DNA of 34,304 nucleotides, from contig NW_003314266.1 in NCBI RefSeq assembly GCF_000143415.4, positions 163,157 to 197,460 on the forward strand. Direction: 5' to 3'. Positions 1 to 11,107 of the stretch are shown in pieces. Below the pieces are notes generated by a model. The model saw only the letters and a list, made by a program, of their open reading frames with translations, was not told the DNA's origin and ran no database searches. Source of the DNA: Selaginella moellendorffii. Lineage: Eukaryota > Streptophyta > Lycopodiopsida > Selaginellales > Selaginellaceae. The position numbers and the translations under genes were made by a program. Numbering within the stretch: position 1 is the stretch's first letter; each line of letters begins with the position of its first letter.

Positions 1-2158
1 ACCTATGGTGAAAACACTTGGTGACAAGAGGAAGTTGCAATATCAGAGATCAGCACCTGTTATGCCTCATCCACTCTGCCTGAAGCTAAAACGCTTGCTT
101 TGCAGCCGAGAAGAGTCACTAAAGTGTTGTGGTTAACAGCAATGGGAGCACCTGACATCTCCAGGTAGTTTTGGGCACGTAGTGATCACCACCGCCAAAA
201 GAGTTCTCAAGTTCCTCAGCGGGAGGAACAGCTCCAATGCATTAACGTTATAGGTGACTTATTCTTGAGCAACACCTTGAACTCGGCTTCTAGCATTTCC
301 CTGACTCCTGTGATCCCAGCTCGCAAAGTAGAGCGACCAGAGCTTGCTGGATTTAGATCCTTTGCCTCGTCCAACCGTCAAGGTGAGCAAATCATCTCTG
401 CCCATGAGCTCTATATCTCCGGTGTGAGTGCTCGTTGGACACTTTCTATGGCAGGCGCCCGAACACGTACCTTGTTCTGAAAGAAAAGCTGATGAAAGAA
501 CAGTCACTTGCACAAGTGTTTCATTACCACCTCCCCAAACTCAACACCTTCCATATTTTCCTGCTTAAGCGGTCGATGTACTTGCACTGCCACCACAACC
601 TTATATACGGGAAGAATCGGTATCATTGCCATTCTCAGCTGGTCCAGAAGTTCAAATATGTGCGTCCTTAGATCGTTGCTGCCGCCAGTTTTTCCATCAT
701 CAAGGAGAAAGACTAAAATCGCAAGCAGCAAAGCACTTTTGAGGTGTTAGTAGTGGTAAGGGGAGTGGGAGGATGATACAGCCAAATATCATCTTGAGCA
801 CCCTTGAGGTCTCGACAAAGTGGAGGTTGCAAACCACTGGTCATGCTCGAGAAATCTGTTGAAGGATCTGTTCCAGCTTCTGCATCACCCTGGAGTTTCT
901 ACTCGACTTTCCAAACTCCGTAAAACCCTGGAGTTGTGCCTCAATCCGGAAGCTATGGTGCCTCAAAACCTGTCCTCGCGGCCTCAAAACTAGCTCGCTC
1001 CTTTCCTTTCAAGAATTTGCTCGTAGCACTGCTCAGGAACCTGTTAGAAGAGATAGCCTCCACCGCAGAGTGCAATACACGAAGGTGACCACATTGTCGT
1101 AAGCTTCTGGAATCCTCCGTAGCAGGCACGTCGGCCGAGCACCTGGACTCCTTCATTACCTCGTGAATCAGACGACGTTTCGAACGATCAGGCCTGTGAG
1201 CCTGGCACAGCCTGCCTCCGAGCTTTTTTCCCTTGCGAAGATGTCGAGATTTCCATGTCGAAGTCACAGTTTGGAGAAACTTCCGTCTCTGGCACCACGT
1301 CAAAGACTTCATACAAGTTTTCTGCCTATGATGGAAACAGTCGGTGACGAGAAGCTTTCAGCCAGAAGTTGCAACACCATACCAGCTTCAAGAGAACTAC
1401 GCCTCATCCACTCTGCCTTGGTCAAACAGAGCAAAACCGTGTAAATCTTAGCGTCTGGAGAAAGCCTGTTTGAAAGCCTGACGGAACTAGAATAAGAGTA
1501 CAGCCTTGTCCAGGTAGTTTGTATCCTTTGTCAACCTCGTTGTCTCTAAAGGACTGTTGGCCGAGAATTCGAACTGGATCGCCATCTTCCAAAGCCGGAA
1601 CATTTCTCTCTGTAGTTGCCGAAAGCATACCTGCCGAGCTGGAGTAGATACATCTGTGAGTTCTCACGAATACCAGAGTTCCCGGCTTGCAGCAACTCTC
1701 TGGCCTGGCGATCCAGGCTCGCCTAGTAGCCACACATTGCACATATCCAGAGTGTGGAAAAGCAACTTGCTGAAGTCTGGATCAACGCTCGTCATCCCTG
1801 AGACCCTCCGCCTCGTCCAGCCGCTCGTAGCTAAGTCAAACCAACTGTTTGTAGCAAGCCAGCTGCTTCACCTCCCGCAACTTGCCACCGTAAAACTTCG
1901 TATCGAAGGCAGCTCCAATACTTCCGGTGTTTCATTTGACCGTGATGATCCTTGAGGGAAAATAAAACTATGTCGGCTTCAATTATCTGTCATGGTGACA
2001 GCGGCGAGAGCTTGCTGGATTTTTATCCTTTGCCTCACGGCTGTATGGGTGCTGCATACGCTGAAATGGCCTTGAAAATGCTAGCACACCTTTTGTTCAC
2101 CACCACTTGTCATAATAATCGCCTTCTCAATTCCTGTTTTAAGTGTGTGTGTCAGTGA
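1..2158 (-). pseudogene. Decayed tandem TPR-like gene remnants (left copy)
   Basis: This stretch, read on the minus strand, holds fragments of coding-like sequence interrupted by stops and frame changes. The longest open piece is 1422-1742 (106 aa). Related fragments contain a GRVDEA-type helix motif and YLDKA-like words, which suggests tetratricopeptide-like repeats. Two related units lie in tandem: the words around 349-376 recur, altered, at 2019-2045, and the piece around 61-160 resembles that around 1260-1420. The same arrangement is present in the right arm, so the decay mostly predates the inversion duplication. The family is uncertain; the TPR reading rests on short motifs only. It lies just downstream of the membrane-protein gene on the same strand. 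Confidence 0.4.
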
Positions 2159-2161
2159 CCG

Positions 2162-5100
2162 CTAAAAGGAGAAGAGAAAACAACAGAACAGAAAAACACA
2201 ATTACCGGTGGCACAAAACAATGGTGTCTCAATGTCGCCCATGAATGTCAAGGGTGTTAACATTCTCGTTGGTGCTGCATCTAGCAGTTCTGCTGCTGCA
2301 TAAGACGTCAAATCACCCTCGTTCTCTGAGCTCCCAAGTTGATCAGCTTCACGGATCTCCACAAAAACAGCACTATCTCCTTGCTCATCGCTCACCAATT
2401 CGGAAAAGTCGCTCCATCCGTCATCTATCGGCAGCTCTTCGATTTCTGGATATTTCTCCCAGCCATCCTCCAGGTCTCCAGCTGGCTCGTGCCGCATCAA
2501 ATCTAAGCACTTTTCTCCTCCAGCGTCATTGAAGGCGGCATCCGAAAACTGCATAACACAAATTCAGGTATAACATCCATGAGAAACTGAAAAAGTACTT
2601 ACGTGTCTTGAACCACGAACTTGGCGCTCGAAATCCTCGGAGGAGCAATCCGCCGCAATCGGTATCACCTCCAAGAAGTTGCCAGAGCTTTCAAGTTGAT
2701 GAATGGATGGTGGCCTGCTCATTAAAATAGCACTGTTGTCTGACTGATCATCCAAGCTGGCCGCTTCTTGTTTTTCTAGAATGTTGTGACTTTCCCACTC
2801 ATAGTTTTGCTGCTCGCTCGTGGCACTAAAAGGTGGAGCACCACGCCTTCGCAGCTCTTGTACCTGAGCTCGAAATTGGCCACCACGCAAAAGCCAAGCG
2901 TCTTTAAGGCCAGCGTATAGTTGCTGCATTCACGTATTAGAATAAAGATCCAAAAAACATTGACTGAAAATTATTAAATTCAAACGTACGTGTAAATTAA
3001 AATATTTCCAGCCACCTTTTGACGCGTGAATAAGATTAATAAACATGTAAAAGACCTCCTGCTCAATTCAGAGCTAAAATCCACAAGGAATTTGGAAAAG
3101 TACTTACATCTGTATAAGCATCGTGATCATCGGGGAGTGTCGATTCCAAAGCACGAAAGCTGCTATGCCACGGGAAAGTAAGCCCCGACACTGTCAAAAC
3201 AGTTAAAAACAAAACAAAGGTAAAAAGAATGAGAAAAGCTTACTTGTCTTGAGCGTGATCTTGCTGATGTCGATGACACCAAACAACGAGCACACCCCTG
3301 CAAACCAATTGTCGTCAATTATCGTAAAGAACGAAAATCTGAAGTGCAGCTTACGATATGGTTCATAAAGTGACGCTCGCTCGATCAGTGATGGATAAAT
3401 CGGCGCCTGGAGCTCAACACAAGTCCCGGAGGAAAGAGTGCCACAAAACCGTAAAGAGCATGGAGGGCTTTCATCATCGTTGAGCAGCAGCCGAGCACCA
3501 AGGAACCAAGGAGCTTCTTGTTTTCCTCGCTCAGGCACAATGTCGCGATGTACTTCCCGCTCGCAGATTGCTGGAACTTCAAACCAAAACACTTGATAAG
3601 GATGATGCAAACAAAAACATAAACAGCTTACAGCTAGTAGTATTGTAATCTCCTTGGAAGTTGACGCAGACTAGCTTGATAAGCAGTGGGGTGTTTGGAG
3701 GCTGCGGAATAACTGCGTTGAGTTTGAGCACCGCCAACTCAAACAGTGATATATAACTCGGCACCTGGAGCTCCACACAAGTCCACGAGGAAAGATCAGC
3801 AGAAAAGCGTGAACAGCATAGATTGTTGAGCAGCAGTGGAGCACCAGGCCGACCAGGAAGAGGGGCTTCCATGCCGCCGGTGATGCGAAGAACAGAACGA
3901 GCACCACTTGCCAGCTCCGGCAACGCAACCTATAGAAGCCAAGTGTTAAGTGTGGAGCCAGGAAAAGATAGACTTACATTTAGCGGAAAAGAGTATGCTG
4001 GACTCGGAACCACTGAGCCAAGGAATATGGAAAGTATTCTTACGCTAGAGTTGTAGGACTTCGAACCACATCCGGGAATTAAGCCGGGCTCACTAATCAC
4101 CTGGAGCGTGAAGATTGCATTGCCCCGTGATCCCTTGATCATCACCGATTGACGCTGCAGAGGCATAAAGTCTTGGCCGTAGAGTTGTGAGACCGATATG
4201 TCTTGATTGAGGTCGAGGAATGTACACTTGGCTTCTCTTGTGTGCTTTACCAGCGTACGTGAAAACTGCATGGACAAAGAGATTAGAAAATGACTCCAAG
4301 TAGACTGGAAAGACGAGAAAGCTTACCTCATTGGACGTGTTGAGCACACCATCGTCATAACTCTGCTGCTGAAGCAAGATCATGAGCAAACACTGTAGCT
4401 GACCATAACCAAGACAAGCCATGGCCATGCGTGACTTCTGGATTGAGCTTGAGATAAGGAGCTCAGAGACAACCTCCAAGCGCTTGAGAAACTGCATCAG
4501 GTGTGTGTTAGTGACAATATGAAAAGCAGAGTGGGCTTACTTCATTGTCAGTCTCCAGCAGTAACTGCGGCTCAGAGCTCACGCTGGAGGCAGTCGTTAT
4601 GTCGTGATGGCTTTGCTCTTGCTGCAGCTGACCAGGCATGAAAGCCGGAGGGGTCGCAAAGTCGAGCATTGTCAAAGGCAAACGAACTTCCGAGGTGATT
4701 GGAGGCTGTGGAACAACGCTCCGTGGCAGCTCAGCTAGATCAGTGTCAAGGGACCCGCTGTGAACCACTGGCATCATTCTTGAGCTCTGGAAGTCATGAA
4801 CAACACCTGGCATCATTCTCGAGTTCTGGTAGTCCAGAAGGTCTATGAAAAAAAAGGAAACAAATCAAAGTCAGCCAGGCCTTGGAAGATAAACAAGAAA
4901 ACTTACATTCGTAGTCACTGATGCGAGGAGCATAGAAGATTGGGTTATTACTCGACGGTCGTACAGCAGGAGTCCGGCCAAAGTCAATATTCCGAATCCC
5001 GGACACTGTAAACAGAGGTTTAGAAACAAGTGGAATAAAGGTCAACACCAAAACTAAACACCCTTTATAAAAAAAATGGAAAGTGCTTACTTGTCTTGAG

Positions 5101-5376
5101 CTTGAGCAAGTTGATGTCGATGCAGCAAAACGAGCACTCCCTGCTGGGCTGCGCGAAAGCTGTGAGTGTGGATTGTCGCCGCTGCGCGAAAACTCGTCGC
5201 CCCTTTGGCTGCTGCGTGTTGCGCTTCCAGAACTTGAAAACGAGGAGCGAGAGCACCAAGAACGAGAGCATGCCCAGCACCACAACGCACAGCACTAGCA
5301 GCTCCCAAAAGGACGGAGCCGCGGCTACGACAACTACTCCTTGGTAGTACCTTGGATTCGCGATGCGCCTCGCCAT
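2162..5376 (-). CDS. Unrecognised single-pass membrane protein, left copy
   Basis: Eleven exons on the minus strand, colinear with the right copy at 16964-20151; introns are short with GT..AG ends. Exon 1 runs 5376-5091 and the last exon is about 2548-2162. The predicted protein is about 832 aa. Residues about 23-49 form one strong hydrophobic segment followed by a Lys/Arg-rich stretch, so the N-terminus is a membrane anchor. The rest has no domain I recognise. Differences from the right copy keep the frame: one extra codon in exon 8 and eight extra codons in exon 11 (residues APTRMLTP). Exons 6 and 7 encode related segments, and exon 8 resembles the end of exon 1. The start follows a purine-rich leader and a telo-box at 5422-5430. 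The 3' end is uncertain: the last exon may instead splice from the GTAATT inside it. I do not assign a function. Confidence 0.75.
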
Positions 5377-5421
5377 TTCTCGCCCTCCTCCCGAAATGAA
5401 AGGTATATGCCTAGAATAAAA

Positions 5422-5430
5422 TTAGGGTTT
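5422..5430 (-). promoter_or_regulatory. Telo-box upstream of left membrane-protein gene
   Basis: The minus strand reads AAACCCTAA, the plant telo-box, about 46 bp before the ATG at 5376. A second CCCTAA lies just upstream. Telo-boxes are known near transcription starts of many plant housekeeping genes. The identical motif is kept at the same position in the right copy. That it works here is inference. Confidence 0.45.
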
Positions 5431-5696
5431 CCATTAGGGTCGGCTGTAAAAATATAAACCCCTTTTTTTTCAAATTTAAGACAAATTAAAGAACACAAGT
5501 TATAATATTACTAATAGAGTTTGCTAAATTTAGTAGTGTATACAAAGAAATAAACGTGCACAATTTTTTTCCTATTATTGAAACCTTAAAAATTAACAAA
5601 ATAGTGTTATTAAAGTAGAAAACCTCTAAAAGATACACGTTTTTGTTTCCAAATAAGCCAAGAAAAAGCTAAAACTTAATATTGATAAGACCAAAA

Positions 5697-6000
5697 ATGC
5701 AAGGAGCCCATGCGATTCATCGTCCAAATGTATGGCATGGAAAGTGTGGAAGCATGGCCGATGCAGAGCTCACCTTCTAAGATCATAATCTCTTCTCTCC
5801 ACCTCGATGGATCAAGCACATGACGTGCTGCTGTGGAACACAATGGGGACTGGGGATATTGTTGAGGCGATGAAAATTTTCCAGGAGATTCCTTGCAAGG
5901 ATGCGGTACCATGGAGCGAGATCGTCCAAGCGCACACACACGCTGGGGATCTGGGTAGTGCGCTTCTAATGCCACAACGAAGAAGCATCCTAGTGAGGAC
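5697..6000 (+). pseudogene. PPR-protein gene remnant upstream of germin
   Basis: The plus strand encodes pieces of plant pentatricopeptide repeats. At 5697-5780 the frame reads HGKCGSMADAELTF, close to the usual YGKCGS..DA..F signature, and then hits a stop. From 5807 another frame reads VLLWNTM, GDIVEAMKIFQEIPCKDAVPW and AHTHAGDLGSAL, which are two further PPR helices. A stop and a frame change between these pieces and the lack of a start show that it is a fragment. PPR proteins act in organelle RNA processing; this one cannot. The part from about 5808 on recurs, more decayed, at 23690-23855 next to the second germin copy. Confidence 0.7.
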
Positions 6001-6231
6001 GCTTGGTCGTTATAGATCTTCCAAGAATCTCATCTTCTTGGTTGCAACGGAACTCAACCTTCCAAATCTTCCGGATAGATCTTCAAATTCTTTGCAAGAT
6101 AAATTATTCATAAATGATATAAATTAATGTTAATATGGTTATTGGATAGTTTCAACTTACAATGATCAATGGATGAGGAAGACCATGCAAGTCTAGTGTG
6201 AATTAGAGGTGCTAGATCGTCCTAGACCCTC

Positions 6232-6239
6232 TTTATAAA
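6232..6239 (+). promoter_or_regulatory. TATA box of the germin-like gene
   Basis: TTTATAAA lies about 60 bp upstream of the germin ATG at 6295 and is followed by a C-rich leader, which fits a focused core promoter. The same element is present in the inverted pseudogene copy (minus strand, about 23423-23430). Confidence 0.6.
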
Positions 6240-6294
6240 CCCCTCTCGGCAGTGTCTCAGGTCAAAGATAGTTCTTCATCGTTTCTCTCATTCC

Positions 6295-6966
6295 ATGGCA
6301 GCAACAATGTTGGCAATTCTCATCGCCATCTTCGTCTTTGCATGCTCGCCACCCCCACTCGTCCTTGCTGCCGACAAGGACATGCTCCAGGACGTCTGTG
6401 TCGCGGACAACAACAACACTATCACCATCAATGGCAAGGTATGCAAGCCCATGGTAGCGGTGGTAGCCGAGGACTTCAAGTCGGGCTTGCTCAGGAACCC
6501 GGGCAACACCAGCAACAGGCTCGGCTCCGCAGTCACCGCTGCAAACGTTGGCAATTTCCCTGGGCTCAACACTCTGGGTGTCTCGTTTGCCCGCCTCGAC
6601 TATGCTCCCGGCGGTGTCAACCCCCCACACGTTCACCCCCGGGGCACCGAGGTCCTCTTCCTCGTCCAGGGAACTCTGTTCGTGGGCTTTGTCACCACCG
6701 CACCGGATAACCGGCTCTTCGCGCAGACAATCAATCCCGGCGAGCTCTTCGTCTTCCCTCGAGGACTGGTTCACTTCCAGATCAACACTGGCAGAGAGCC
6801 CGCGGTGGCGGTGGCCGGGTTCAACTCGCAGAACCCCGGAGTCTCCCAGGTTGCCAAGGCCGTGTTTGGCTCGAACCCGCCTATCTTGGACGCTGTCATT
6901 GAGAGGACGTTCCAGATCGATAATGCTCTTGTGCAGAGGCTCCGGGAGCTCGTGAGCATGACGTAG
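6295..6966 (+). CDS. Germin-like protein, intact
   Basis: Single-exon gene, 223 aa, the usual length for germin-like proteins, which are secreted cupin proteins of the apoplast (some have oxalate oxidase or superoxide dismutase activity). Residues 1 to about 25 form a signal peptide. C35 and C50 match the conserved N-terminal disulfide pair. Germin box 1 carries the metal ligands H112, H114 and E119, and box 2 (GELFVFPRGLVHFQINTG) carries H160, so all four manganese ligands are present. N71-T-S is a possible N-glycosylation site. The start at 6295 is chosen because it begins the signal peptide and lies about 60 bp after a TATA box. A broken paralogue is at 22721-23367. Enzymatic activity cannot be read from sequence. 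Confidence 0.95.
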   Translation: MAATMLAILIAIFVFACSPPPLVLAADKDMLQDVCVADNNNTITINGKVCKPMVAVVAEDFKSGLLRNPGNTSNRLGSAVTAANVGNFPGLNTLGVSFARLDYAPGGVNPPHVHPRGTEVLFLVQGTLFVGFVTTAPDNRLFAQTINPGELFVFPRGLVHFQINTGREPAVAVAGFNSQNPGVSQVAKAVFGSNPPILDAVIERTFQIDNALVQRLRELVSMT

Positions 6967-7039
6967 AGCATCGTTTTCGATGGATTTTGTTGTTTCTTTT
7001 GATTAATAACTTCAAAGGTTTTGTTGATGTACTCGATTA

Positions 7040-9420
7040 TGGATGAAGCTTTTCTCCGATCTTGAGCAGATTCGGCGGTTTTAATTATTAGTGAAAACAT
7101 GGAATTAATTTAAGGAAAACCTTATAAATATCCTTTTAGGTTTTAATTTGATAAATTACTACATCTGAAAATAGCTAAATTTAAGCATTTGAAATTTTGT
7201 CATATTCTCATTGACATAATAGAGTTTTCATGGTGGCACTTAAACATACTCTAATTAATTTTAATGATTATGTCACATTTCAAAAATTAAACCAACGAAT
7301 AATATGGTTTTCCTCAATCCAATGGCTTAAAATTAAGTAATGTTTAAACTTGATTTATTTGCAAATTCAGAATTAATCATAACCATAAAATTTTTTACCT
7401 CGGCTTTAGCAATAATATGTATTTATACTTATATTTATATTTGTGTAAGTACTAAAACTCTCAATTATTATCATTAGTGTTTTAAAATATAAATATATAT
7501 TTTAAAATAAAATTAGAAATCTATTATTATTAGTATTGGAAACTCAAATAACATCATTAACTCATACGTTTAAATGTTCAAGCGCATATAAAGGAGTGGG
7601 ATCTTCTTGATAAACTTTATGACTTTGAGTTAGTGATTAATAATAATATTTCAGAATATAATTAATATTTATGATTTAAAATAATTATATCGATTTAGCT
7701 GAAATTATTATGGATGTTCAATATTATTATTCTGGTTTGATTAAGCAAAAACCTGTGAGGTATGAACATAGGCAAGGATATTCTAGGATATTCTACCATC
7801 TAACAGTTGTTAATATTTTAGATTATTTTGTCTTTATCATTTAAAGAAAAGTATATAATTAAAACTATTATAATAAATTTTTACATATAATGTAACATAA
7901 CTTTCTTTTATTGAATTAAAATAAATTATAATGCTAATGGAAAATTTATAGAAATTACTTATATAATAAATTGAATAACAAATAAATTGTTATTACATAA
8001 TATTAAATTTAATTTTTATACACCAATAAAATCATGGGTAAAAATTAGTATATATTAGGTTTACAACTCAAAAATATTTAAACATGATTTATTTGTGTTC
8101 AAATATCTACAACTAGTTAAATAGTTATGTATAAATAGTAATATTAATTAATTAATTAAATAATAATATAGTTTAACATATATAGAAACAAAGAGGCATT
8201 ATAAAGAAAAAATATAAATAAAGATTAAAATTTCAAATTATAGATTTTGGGTGTTTGTTAGAAGTTGGCAACTGGTATGAAACAAACTTCAAATCTGAGT
8301 AAAGTTTGAAAATTTTAACCATAACTCTAGAATTGTGCAAATGCTAAAATAAATAAATTTTTCATTAATAAAAATTCACTATGAAGTTTAATATAGTGAA
8401 TGATACCAAAATAAATTCATTAGGAATAACTATGATATATTTACTTTTAGCTCCATACCTGAAGTAGAAAATATTGTTGAATCCTAGTGGCTTATAAATT
8501 TTTGTTGATAATTGTTTAAAAAATTTAATTTAAGTAATATAGCTTAGAAAAAGTGAGAATAAAGTAATTTTTTGAAGCTCATAAATATTATGGTTTATTT
8601 TGAATAAACTAATATCCTTACAGTAAATTTTATCTTTAAAAATAGCTAAGTATTATTAATATAGAGAATAGAAATTTATTACCTTAAATATAAATTTTGA
8701 CTATAATAAATCTTTTATATATCTTGAGTAGTTTAATGGGTTTTAATTTTAAACAAAAAACAATTGTGTATTTACAAAGGCGTGTTTTTTTTTGAGAATA
8801 TATTTACCTTTTTACTTCAAATCTTTTAAAATAAATAAAACATTCACTGCCTTTTGATTTAGGTTAGTAATTCTAAAAATTTGATTACAACATTGATTTG
8901 ATTAAATAATTCTATTTACCTCTTTATATAAAACTTTATTAAGCATTATTTTACTAAAGTAATTAGCTCAGAGGGGATCAATTGGCTTTAACAAAATTTT
9001 TGAAGTTGTTTTGGAAGCTTCCCCAACAAAAAGTATTCTATATTATATTTAATAAAATTAAGGTTGTGAAAAATAAATGTTTTATAAAATGAATTGACCT
9101 TTCATTACATTTCATTTTGTATGTTTTTCAACTTACACCTAAAGATGTGTTTTTAAAACTCAAGGCTTATAATTCAAACTTTAAAATGCATTTTGATATT
9201 CATGAATTTTTAGAAAGTTTAGAAATGTGTTATTTGAGAGTTTGTTTCATACACACTATTTTTACTACACTCAATTGATCTGCTTTTCCAAGCATAAAGT
9301 TCACAAAAAGTTACCATCACCAAGAAGAATAAAGAAAAATATTCCAACAAAATGCTATCAACAATATTTGAGAAATACTTTAACAGGATATTTGTCTGTG
9401 AAAATTTAAAACATCCACGA
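7040..9420. other. AT-rich gene-free stretch
   Basis: The last 60 or so bases before 7100 are the germin 3' flank. Beyond that the stretch is strongly AT-rich with no ORF over 60 aa that looks coding and no splice pattern. A segment of about 38 bp near 7585-7622 (around AGTGGGATCT) recurs inverted near 24650-24690, which suggests an old dispersed element. I recognise no transposon termini. Confidence 0.6.
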
Positions 9421-9429
9421 AGTTACTCA

Positions 9430-9700
9430 TAACCAACTTTGTAGGTCATGAAAGGGAAATGATGTGTCAAACATATTAAGCATGGGATAGACAAAGCATC
9501 AGGCTTGAAACGTATTAGACAATCGCAGGCCTCAATTGTGTTCATCATTTGGAAGAGTTTGATGATCCTTGCCTGCTCCTTAAAAATGCCCATCTGAGAT
9601 AAATGCTTTGCTTGAAGTATTCAGCATAGACCTGCCTTCTTGGGACGTGTCCCCATGCTTTTCCTTGCTGCTAAACACAAGAAATAAATCTCGAGAGCAT
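9430..9700 (-). pseudogene. PPR-like gene fragment
   Basis: The minus strand has an uninterrupted frame reading FKEQARIIKLFQMMN and then RFKPDALSIPCLI, close to the plant PPR pattern (..A..LF..M...G.KPD..). There is no start, no flanking intact repeats, and the upstream part is out of frame. It lies just upstream of ferritin on the opposite strand. The assignment rests on about 40 residues, so it is tentative. Confidence 0.4.
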
Positions 9701-9804
9701 ATTAGCATTACCCCAAACCTCGCCATCATGGAGAGAACCACGTTTATCCAAATGCTATTTAACTCGCCTTGTTTTTAAATTTTAGGGCTCCATTTCTAAT
9801 CGCT

Positions 9805-11011
9805 ATGGCGCCTGTGGCTGCTCTTCGTTTGCATCCCGGCGTCTTGATTCATGCCGCGGGAGCTGCCGCTCCATCAGTGAAGCCCGGCCGCGGCGCATTT
9901 GGAGCTGGGGAGCGCAAATGCGGGAGGGTGTTCTCGCAGGGGCGGGATTCCGGGAATGGATACTTCAGGGCCAGGGCCGAGATCCAAAGCTCGGAATCGC
10001 TCACGGGTGTTGTGTTCCAGCCCTTTGCCGAGGTCCAGGAAGCCCTGTCGGAGGTCTCCTTGTCCAAATCGGTGTCGCTCGCGCGCCAGCGCTTCTCTCA
10101 AGCCTGTGAAGCTGCTATCAACGATCAAATCAAGTAAGCCTCTCTCTCTTTTTCGATTTTCTATGGCGAGAGAGCTTTGATTTTCTCTTCTAGCGTTGAG
10201 TACAATGTCTCTTACATCTACCATGCGTTGTTTGCGTACTTCGATCGGGACAACGTTGGGCTTCCAGGCATGGCAAAGTACGTGTCCTATACAACTTTGT
10301 GGTATCCATCTTTTAGCAAAACTTTACAGGTACTTTAAGAATGCTAGTGAAGAGGAGAGGGAGCACGCCGAGACTTTGATGAAGTACCAGGTAACAAAGC
10401 CTGGAAATCGAAGAGCTTTCGCTAATGCTTTGTTTACTAGAATAGAACTTGCGAGGTGGAAGGGTGAAGCTACAAACAATACTACCGCCCGAGATGGAGT
10501 TTGACAACGCAGAGAAAGGAGATGCTCTATATGGTAGAATCGAGAAAACCCTCCAACACAAGTAACTCCAGTGATGTTTTTCTACTGCAGCTATGGAGCT
10601 CGCACTAGCTCTGGAAAAGCTCACGAACGAGAAACTTCTGGCCTTACACAGAGTATCGCCAAGCCCATCTCTCTCGACTTGTGATAGACCTTGATCCTTT
10701 GATCGTTTGAAGGTTGCAAGTGAGAATGACGACCCCCAAATGGCCGACTTCGTCGAGAGCAGCTTCCTCACCGAGCAAGTAAGTTTGTCTAGATTTTGCT
10801 CCAATCTCGATCGAAAACAATGGCTTCTCTTCCAGGTGGAGAGCATAAAAAAAATCTCGGAGTACGTGAGCCAGCTCCGAAGAACAGGCCAAGGACATGG
10901 TATGGATCAAAGTTTTTTATTTTCTCTCGACTTACATTTGATTTTTTTTATGTAGGGGTGTACCACTTTGATCTCCATCTCCAAAATGTCGACATAGAAG
11001 AGACAGTGTAG
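9805..11011 (+). CDS. Plastid ferritin
   Basis: Eight exons: 9805-10133, 10194-10277, 10330-10390, 10446-10533, 10591-10652, 10713-10778, 10836-10899, 10956-11011. They join in frame to 269 aa. Ferritin is a 24-subunit iron-storage cage that oxidises Fe(II) and stores it as a ferric mineral. Residues 1 to about 55 look like a plastid transit peptide, and about 65-105 match the plant-specific extension peptide. The ferroxidase residues are all present: E112, Y119, E146, E147, H150, E196 and Q230. Seven introns match the count known for plant ferritin genes. The exon 4 acceptor is the AG at 10444-10445; the AG just before it would create a stop. The C-terminal tail ([11 protein letters not shown]) differs from the usual plant ending. 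MBF1 follows 96 bp later on the same strand. I saw no classical iron-dependent regulatory sequence upstream. Confidence 0.96.
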
Positions 11012-11107
11012 AAGAGGCGCATTAGTGATGACGTGGCACTATGATGACGTGAAAGGAATAAAACCGGAACCAAATTTCTAGGGTTAGGTTGTGGGAAGAA
11101 GAAGAAG
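11012..11107 (+). promoter_or_regulatory. Ferritin-MBF1 gap with direct TGATGACGTG repeats
   Basis: This 96-bp gap must hold the ferritin 3' UTR and the MBF1 promoter and leader. The 10-mer TGATGACGTG occurs perfectly twice, at 11026-11035 and 11042-11051, 16 bp apart. Each copy has a TGACG/ACGT core, the type bound by plant bZIP (TGA-class) factors. A TAGGGTTAG telomere-like word follows near 11081-11089. Binding is inferred. Confidence 0.5.

Larger units (their letters stand above)
1..5460. repeat. Left arm of large inverted duplication (block A)
   Basis: The reverse complement of this segment matches 16880-22239 almost throughout. Position 1 pairs with 22239 and 5460 pairs with 16880. The match is very close in the stretches I compared by eye, with scattered substitutions and small indels (the arms are 5460 and 5360 bp). 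The inner boundary is sharp: both arms share the run reading GGTTTATATTTTTACAGCC on the gene strand and then diverge. The outer boundary lies beyond the window start, because the match is still running at position 1. About 11.4 kb of unrelated sequence separates the arms. Confidence 0.93.

Noticed and set aside
6262-6774. A 170-codon minus-strand frame opposite the germin gene
   Set aside because: It is antisense to a clear germin-like protein with all metal ligands and shows no family signature.
7100-9420. Possible tRNA or other RNA genes in the AT-rich stretch
   Set aside because: I found no A-box/B-box pair or cloverleaf, only AT-rich runs.
10441-10504. An apparent stop in ferritin exon 4
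   Set aside because: It arises only if the first AG is used as acceptor. Using the AG at 10444-10445 restores [10 protein letters not shown], the conserved family sequence.
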